NCBI GenBank assembly: GCA_023091665.1
Contig: JALJCQ010000003.1
Span: forward strand, 682,001-746,000
DNA length: 64,000 bases
Direction: 5' to 3'
Source of the DNA: Pythium myriotylum
Lineage: Eukaryota > Oomycota > Peronosporomycetes > Pythiales > Pythiaceae
In this document: positions 59,313-64,000 of the stretch, piece after piece
Position numbering within the stretch: position 1 is the stretch's first letter
Layout of the letters: every line of letters begins with the position of its first letter
The notes under the pieces: model-generated
What the model was told of the DNA's origin: nothing
Database searches by the model: none
What the model saw: only the letters and a program-made list of their open reading frames with translations
Position numbers and translations under genes: made by a program

Positions 59313-59495
59313 CGTCTCGTGAGGAGCTCTTGTGAGCTTGAAGATGCTTGACACGGGAGGTAGTGCCACCACGCGCGAAGGACTGAACCTAATATCCTTA
59401 TAGTACCCCCACGGAGGGGCTATTATGTTGAAGAGATGAGTTTCTCTTCGTTCCAGAGAGACGATCGAGCGAACGGCATTCGGACGCAGAAGGCC

Positions 59496-60361
59496 ATGGG
59501 CGACCAGCAGTATGACGAGCTCTACAAAGGTACGCGGGTCGCGAGGCGGCGCAGACGGAAGCGCTGCTCTCGCGCTACGCAACGCGGTGTCGCTCGCCTG
59601 CTGACGATGCGATCTTGCCAGTCGTTTTAGTGGGGGACCCGGCCGTCGGCAAGACCAACTTGCTCGCGAGCTTCCTCGGGCTCGACGAGTCCAAGCCCGG
59701 CGGCGGCGTCGACGAAAGCGGCGTGGCCAAGGGCTTCTCGTCCGTGCGCAAGCCCACGATCGGCGTCGAGTTCGGCACCAAGGTCATCCAGCACCCGAAC
59801 GGCAAGCGGATCAAAGCGCAGATCTGGGACACGGCTGGCCAGGAGCGCTACCGCGCCATCACGAGCTCGTACGTGGATGCTCGTTTGTGTGTTTCATGAG
59901 CTGAGTAGGCTGAATCTATTTTGTATGTGAGTAGCCACTATCGACGAGCAGCGGGGGCTCTCGTGGTGTACGACGTGACCAACAAGACGACCTTTGAGAA
60001 TGCGCGAGGTCACTGGTTCAAGGAGCTCAAAGCCTCGGCCGACCCAAGCAGCACACTGTCGACATGCATCGTGCTCGTGGGCAACAAAGTCGATCTGGAG
60101 ACGCCGCAGTCAGCGAAGGACGCGAATTTCGTGTCGAACGCCGCGCACACGGAAGCCGCGGCGGATTTGGGCATCATGGAAATGCGGACGTCGGCCAAGA
60201 CTGCTCATAACGTACAGAAGGCCTTCGAGGAGCTCATCATCTCGATCTACGACGAGGACAAGGGCAAGCTGCAACGAATGGCGACGATTCGAACGCTTTC
60301 GCTCGACCAGCCGAGGTCGTCGATCATCGGACAGAGGTCGAAGCAGTGCTGCAATACCTAA
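59496..60361 (+). CDS. Rab-family small GTPase with switch I insertion, 3 exons
   Basis: Exons 59496-59529, 59622-59868 and 59935-60361 give 235 aa. An in-frame ATG at 59436 would add 20 residues; the short form matches Rab length. P-loop [32 protein letters not shown] and T-S-A-K are intact. Splicing gives Y-D-E-L-Y-K-V-V-L-V-G, the normal Rab start. Between the P-loop and T-I-G-V-E-F there are about 15 extra residues rich in Gly and Asp/Glu compared with Rab11. The C-terminus S-K-Q-C-C-N-T is a Rab-type prenylation motif. Probably acts in endosomal or secretory trafficking, Rab11-like by its core. Confidence 0.85.
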
Positions 60362-60526
60362 GACGGGTTCTCCGACACCCAACGCGCGTTCGCAGAATCG
60401 CTCGTACGTACACAGAGTTGATCATACATTATCAGTCAGTTTGAGGGGAGTTCTATGACTGTACAGTGTTTGTATGCTACGCTCTTGAAGAATTGGTTTC
60501 CGAGCGGGTTGAGTTGACTTGGTTCT

Positions 60527-61552
60527 CTATAGGCGACTGCGCGCACGCGAAATGCCCGAGTATAGCGGGTCGATGTGGTCGTCTTCGTTGGACTTGCCGA
60601 TGCGTTCGTTATTGTGGAGCGCGAACAGTGTGCCCACCGGCTCACCCTTGAGGATACGCGTCAAGCACCCCGGCTCAGCCTTGGCGATGACGGCGGCGCG
60701 CACGTCGCCGCTGTCCACGGCGCGGATGCACGAGTGGAGCTTGTCCTTCTGGCCGATCGGACCACAACGCGACTCCGGCGAGATGATCCCAACGCTGCGA
60801 GGTCCGAACTCGTGGACGAGCTGCTTTCCCTTGCCATCTGCACGCATCATGAGACGAGTCAGTCTTCACATCTTCCCCTCGACACGGCGTGAGATACACA
60901 TACCTGGCGTTGCAGCGTAGACGCCGTCAATGTCCGTCAGCAAGACCATCAGGTCGACGCGAAGCTCGCAGGCGAACAGCGCCGCGAGCGAGTCGTTGTC
61001 CCAAGCGATCTTGCTCTGGTCGTCCGTCAGCGGGATCTCGCGGCGCGTGATGACGTCGTTCTCGTTGATGATCGGGATGATCCCGACGTCGAGCAGCGTG
61101 CGGATGGTCTTCTTGAGGTTCTCCCTCACGGTCGGCACGCGGAAGTCGGCGTCGGACGCCAGGATCTGCGAGCACGCGAGGTGGTACTGCGCGAAGAGCA
61201 TCTCGTAGAGCGACTGGAGCCCGCTCTGGCCGGCGGCCGCGCAGGCCTTTTCAAAGAAGCGCACTTTCTCGCCCACTTGTCCGCCGAGGTGGGACTGCAT
61301 CGAGCCCGAGAGCAAGTACTGGCGGTGGAGCACCATCTTGCCGATCGCGACCGAGCCGCTCGAGATCACGATCACGTTCTTGCCCTGCATGTGGAGCGCC
61401 GCGATCTGCTCGACGATGGCGCCGATCTTGCCCATGGCCAGGAGTCCGTCCTCCGAGTGGACGATCTCGGTGCCGATCTTGACGAGCACGGTGCGCGCGC
61501 GCTTGAGCTCGCGGCGGAGGTCGCGCATGGGCGAGGGAGCGGCGTGGGTCAT
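60527..61552 (-). CDS. Glutamate 5-kinase (ProB/PRO1-like), 2 exons
   Basis: Exons 60904-61552 and 60527-60837 give 319 aa. Start at ATG 61552 (MTHAAPSPM); ATG 61528 (MRDLRRELK) is an alternative. The amino-acid-kinase fold is clear: V-L-V-K-I-G-T-E-I-V, V-I-V-I-S-S-G-S-V-A-I-G, I-I-P-I-I-N-E-N-D-V, L-T-D-D-Q-S-K-I-A-W-D-N-D-S-L-A-A and L-L-T-D-I-D-G-V-Y. No gamma-glutamyl-phosphate reductase domain follows, so the protein is not the bifunctional P5CS. It catalyses ATP-dependent phosphorylation of glutamate, the first step to proline. Convergent with the Rab gene. Confidence 0.85.
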
Positions 61553-62016
61553 GGGCGTCGACTTGGCGTGTGGGGGGATTTCGAGCCAGCGAGGGAGGGA
61601 GGGGAGATCCACGCAGACGAGCTCAAGGTGCTGTGTCTCTTGGTGGATGGATGTTTGCGCCACGAGAGTCTTCCTGATGGCCCTCCACTACGCGGTGGTC
61701 GACTCAACTGACTATCATGCAGTTAGAGAGGGCTTACTCTTGGCGGTGACATGGGACTTGGTGCTCTGGGTGGCCCAAGTACGTGGCAGGAAGCACGAAG
61801 CGGCGTGGGCCATGTGACCGAATGCAGTGCACGGGGTTGATGGTTTCTCTCTCTTTTTTTTTACGGATATATTGTGTTGTTGTGCCTTTAATCCATTCCA
61901 CCTCTACGCGGCGAGCGAGCCAACCACGCCAAGAAGCCACGGTCGCTCGGCCGCCGCCCACAGGATCCTCTCACCACATTGAGCCTCTTCTTGGAGATCA
62001 AGAGGAAAGAGACGTT
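61553..62016. other. Intergenic, promoter of the glutamate kinase and 3' end of the Rieske gene
   Basis: No gene is visible. A T-run lies at 61853-61862. Short frames on both strands are shadows. Confidence 0.5.
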
Positions 62017-62939
62017 CTAACCGAGCAGGATCTTGTTGTCCTCGATGAACGAGTACGGAGGGATCTCGAGGTTCAACGGGGCCGGGCCCTTACGGATACG
62101 GCCCGACAGGTCGTAGTGCGAGCCGTGGCACGGGCAGAACCAGCCGCCGTACTCGCCGGCGTTCGAGGTCGGCACACAGCCCAGGTGCGTGCACACACCG
62201 AGCACGACGAGCCACTTGGGGTTCTTGACACGGTCAGCGTCGGCTTCCGGGTCACGCAGGTTGCCGAGGTTGACGTCGTTCGAGAGCGCGATCTCCTTGT
62301 CCGTGCGGTGCTTAATAAAGATCGGCTTGCCACGCCACTTGACCGTCACGGTCGCGCCTTCGTCGATGTTCGTGAGGTCGAACTCGGCGGTCGCGAGGGC
62401 CAACACATCAGCCGAGGCGCTCATCGAGCCGACGAACTTGATGACGGCAAGACGCGCCGCCGTCGCGTAGGCGACACGAGCACCACCGAGCATGAAGTAC
62501 GTGAACGCACGCTTGGACGGGTCGCCCGAGGCGATGCGGTCCTTCTCGAAGTAGTGGTCCGGCGACGAGAAGTCGTCCACGACCTTGGTGCTGAAGGCAG
62601 CACGGCCTATCACACAACTCCACCGTCAGCACCTCGAACGCAAGGCCTTTCTCCTACACATCTCCAAGCGCGGCTCGTCCTCCATCCAACACCCTGACGC
62701 CTGCACGTCAACGACGACATGCAGCCAAGATCGCGTCACGACGGTCTCGTCCACCAGCACCACCGGCATGAGGAGCTACGCGGCGCTGTAGCTCCTCGCC
62801 CAGAGCGCCGTTGGAGCCGCAACCGCCGCGAATCGACGGGCGCCTGCGAGAAGAAGAGGCGCGGGAGCGAGACGCACGTACCCTTGGCGGCCTGCGCGCA
62901 TCGCGGCGCGGCGCTCGAGAGCTTCTTGAGCATCGCCAT
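62017..62939 (-). CDS. Rieske iron-sulfur protein of complex III, 3 exons
   Basis: Exons 62882-62939, 62780-62843 and 62017-62590 give 231 aa. The last acceptor is the CAG ending at 62591, which keeps phase; the nearer TAG at 62613 does not. The N-terminus is a mitochondrial presequence rich in Ala, Arg and Lys (M-A-M-L-K-K-L-S-S...R-R-F-A-A). The membrane helix region precedes the cluster domain with C-T-H-L-G-C and C-P-C-H-G-S-H-Y-D, the 2Fe-2S ligands. It carries electrons from ubiquinol to cytochrome c1 at the inner membrane. Two introns split the presequence from the mature part. Confidence 0.95.
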
Positions 62940-63351
62940 TCGGTCCCCTGAGCGGTGTCTTGTGTGGTGGCCTCCCGTCGGTCGGTCGCTCTCGGCCGCA
63001 AAAGACCCCGTGCGGTTTTTTTGCTGCTGCTGTGGGAGGTTGACGGTGGAGAGGAACACGAGGTTTTATTCGATTCTCGCAGGTCACTCCACCATGACAA
63101 ACCACCACAACCTGCGCTCCCCTCACCACCAGATATCCACTATCACAGGATCATGAACCACCAAAACACTGCAGCGTGGTTTTTGGACCACATGGTGGTT
63201 TTTGAAAACACCTGTGTATACCATAAGAACGAGGTATACGTGTGTATAGTGGGAGTGTTGGTCGTCTGGTCCTCCGGGTTCTGGAAGGAGCTCGTCGCTC
63301 GCCAACAGCTCACCCAACAATCGTCATTCGCCCAACGCCCCACACGCCGCC
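62940..63351. other. Divergent promoter of Rieske and the small gene
   Basis: AT-rich in the middle (63090-63250), including AAAACACTGCAGC and GTGTATAC repeats at about 63215-63245. No gene visible. Confidence 0.5.
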
Positions 63352-63609
63352 ATGTCCTTCTTCCAGCGCCTCGTGTCCATGGTCGTGAACGACTTCGCCG
63401 TCAAGTCGCTCGCCAACTCGCGCGCCTTCCAGCGCTTCGCGCTCAAGACCCACTACGGCGTGCAGGACGCCACCAAGCTCGCGGCCGAGAGCAAGGACGC
63501 CATCCAGTCGAGCCTCAGCAAGAACGTGCCCAAGATCAAGGAGTTCACGAGCGAGTTCGCGTCCGCGCTGAAAGAAGAGCTCGCACGGGACATGAAAAAA
63601 GTCAAGTAG
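63352..63609 (+). CDS. Small hypothetical protein, 85 aa
   Basis: Good start context (CGCCATGTCC). The sequence is amphipathic and helical: F-F-Q-R-L-V-S-M-V-V-N-D-F-A-V-K near the start, then K-T-H-Y-G-V-Q-D and an ending E-L-A-R-D-M-K-K-V-K. No transmembrane segment or known domain. The basic amphipathic N-terminus would fit mitochondrial import; this is not proven. Divergent from the Rieske gene. Confidence 0.55.
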   Translation: MSFFQRLVSMVVNDFAVKSLANSRAFQRFALKTHYGVQDATKLAAESKDAIQSSLSKNVPKIKEFTSEFASALKEELARDMKKVK

Positions 63610-63720
63610 GTAGGCTAGAGTCCTCGGTGGATGACGGCTAGCCCTACTACGCAAAAACGAGAAACAAAATGGATTGTAGATATTTCGTATGCAACCTGCT
63701 GCCGCGTGTGCGATTGCCTT

Positions 63721-64000
63721 CTATGCCCCGGCGCGCAGAGCCTCGAAAGCGAGCTTGCGCCAGAGTAGCTTGACGAACACCTCGGCCTCGTCTTCGAGAA
63801 CTACCTGGAGCTCGTCGAGGATCTCGACTGGTTTGGCCTTGGCGGCGAGCTTCTTCAGGATGAAGTTGATCATGGTCGCATCTTCCTCCCCGAGGTACTC
63901 GAGCACCTTCTTCCTGACCCACGGGTCCATTTTCTCCTTCACGACGTGGTACTTTTCGACGGAAGGCCAGTCCACAGGGTATGCGAATAGCGCCTCTTTC
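63721..64000 (-). CDS. RBM25: RBM25-like PWI domain protein, 3' part
   Basis: The frame runs off the window edge; the 5' part, with any RRM, is outside. The visible C-terminus is Y-P-V-D-W-P-S-V-E-K-Y, then M-D-P-W-V-R-K-K-V-L-E-Y-L-G-E-E-D-A-T-M, P-V-E-I-L-D-E-L and D-E-A-E-V-F-V-K-L-L-W-R-K-L-A-F-E, a PWI domain matching the RBM25 end. RBM25 regulates splice-site choice with U1 snRNP. Convergent with the small gene at 63352. Confidence 0.85.
   Translation of the reverse strand, partial: KEALFAYPVDWPSVEKYHVVKEKMDPWVRKKVLEYLGEEDATMINFILKKLAAKAKPVEILDELQVVLEDEAEVFVKLLWRKLAFEALRAGA

Noticed and set aside
1..64000. tRNA, rRNA, CRISPR, transposase or effector (RXLR, CRN) signals
   Set aside because: None found on reading both strands; no RxLR near any supported N-terminus.

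Overview
The window is nuclear DNA of an oomycete, most likely a Phytophthora-like or Pythium-like water mould. The evidence is the gene repertoire and structure: two WRKY19-type zinc-finger proteins, TIR-ankyrin membrane proteins, an M96 mating-protein-like factor, short GT-AG introns of about 35-90 nt, GC-rich coding DNA, and dense gene packing with many convergent pairs. I found no prokaryotic operons, tRNA, rRNA or CRISPR. Multi-exon genes were assembled by hand from splice sites; every model given with exons keeps phase from start to stop.

Layout. 1-4.3 kb: end of an AIP1/WDR1 WD40 gene, proteasome chaperone PSMG4, two related OCIAD-like membrane proteins and one unknown. 5.2-11 kb: two WRKY19-like zinc-finger genes diverge from a gene-free 3.5 kb interval. 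11.7-23.5 kb: two very large paralogues (1606 and 1564 aa) with four membrane segments, ankyrin repeats, a TIR domain and a second degenerate TIR, enclosing an inverted EAPP gene. 23.8-30.2 kb: an SPF30/SMNDC1 Tudor splicing factor, an eIF2-alpha-kinase-like kinase and a WD40 protein. 30.2-34 kb: a rearranged locus where a convergent WD40/YVH1 boundary is duplicated around an F-box-like gene and pseudogene fragments. 34.2-35.5 kb: M96-like factor. 35.7-40.4 kb: a 4.7 kb palindrome (two 2216 bp arms, 253 bp spacer), each arm with the same membrane-anchored thioredoxin-fold gene. 40.6-48.2 kb: FRA10AC1, Asp/Asn beta-hydroxylase, a BTB protein, an acidic unknown, an RluA pseudouridine synthase and an ankyrin-TPR protein. 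48.4-64 kb: a 1776 aa ankyrin protein, an unknown, a dihydrodiol dehydrogenase, an LRR-like gene, a Rab GTPase, glutamate 5-kinase, the Rieske protein, a small protein and the PWI end of RBM25.

Most genes are housekeeping (splicing: SMNDC1, FRA10AC1, RBM25; proteasome assembly; respiration; proline synthesis). The accessory material is the TIR-ankyrin pair, the palindrome and the 30-34 kb rearrangement. The strongest candidate for a new system is the TIR-ankyrin pair: both copies keep the glutamate expected of a TIR NADase in the first TIR and replace it with glutamine in the second.
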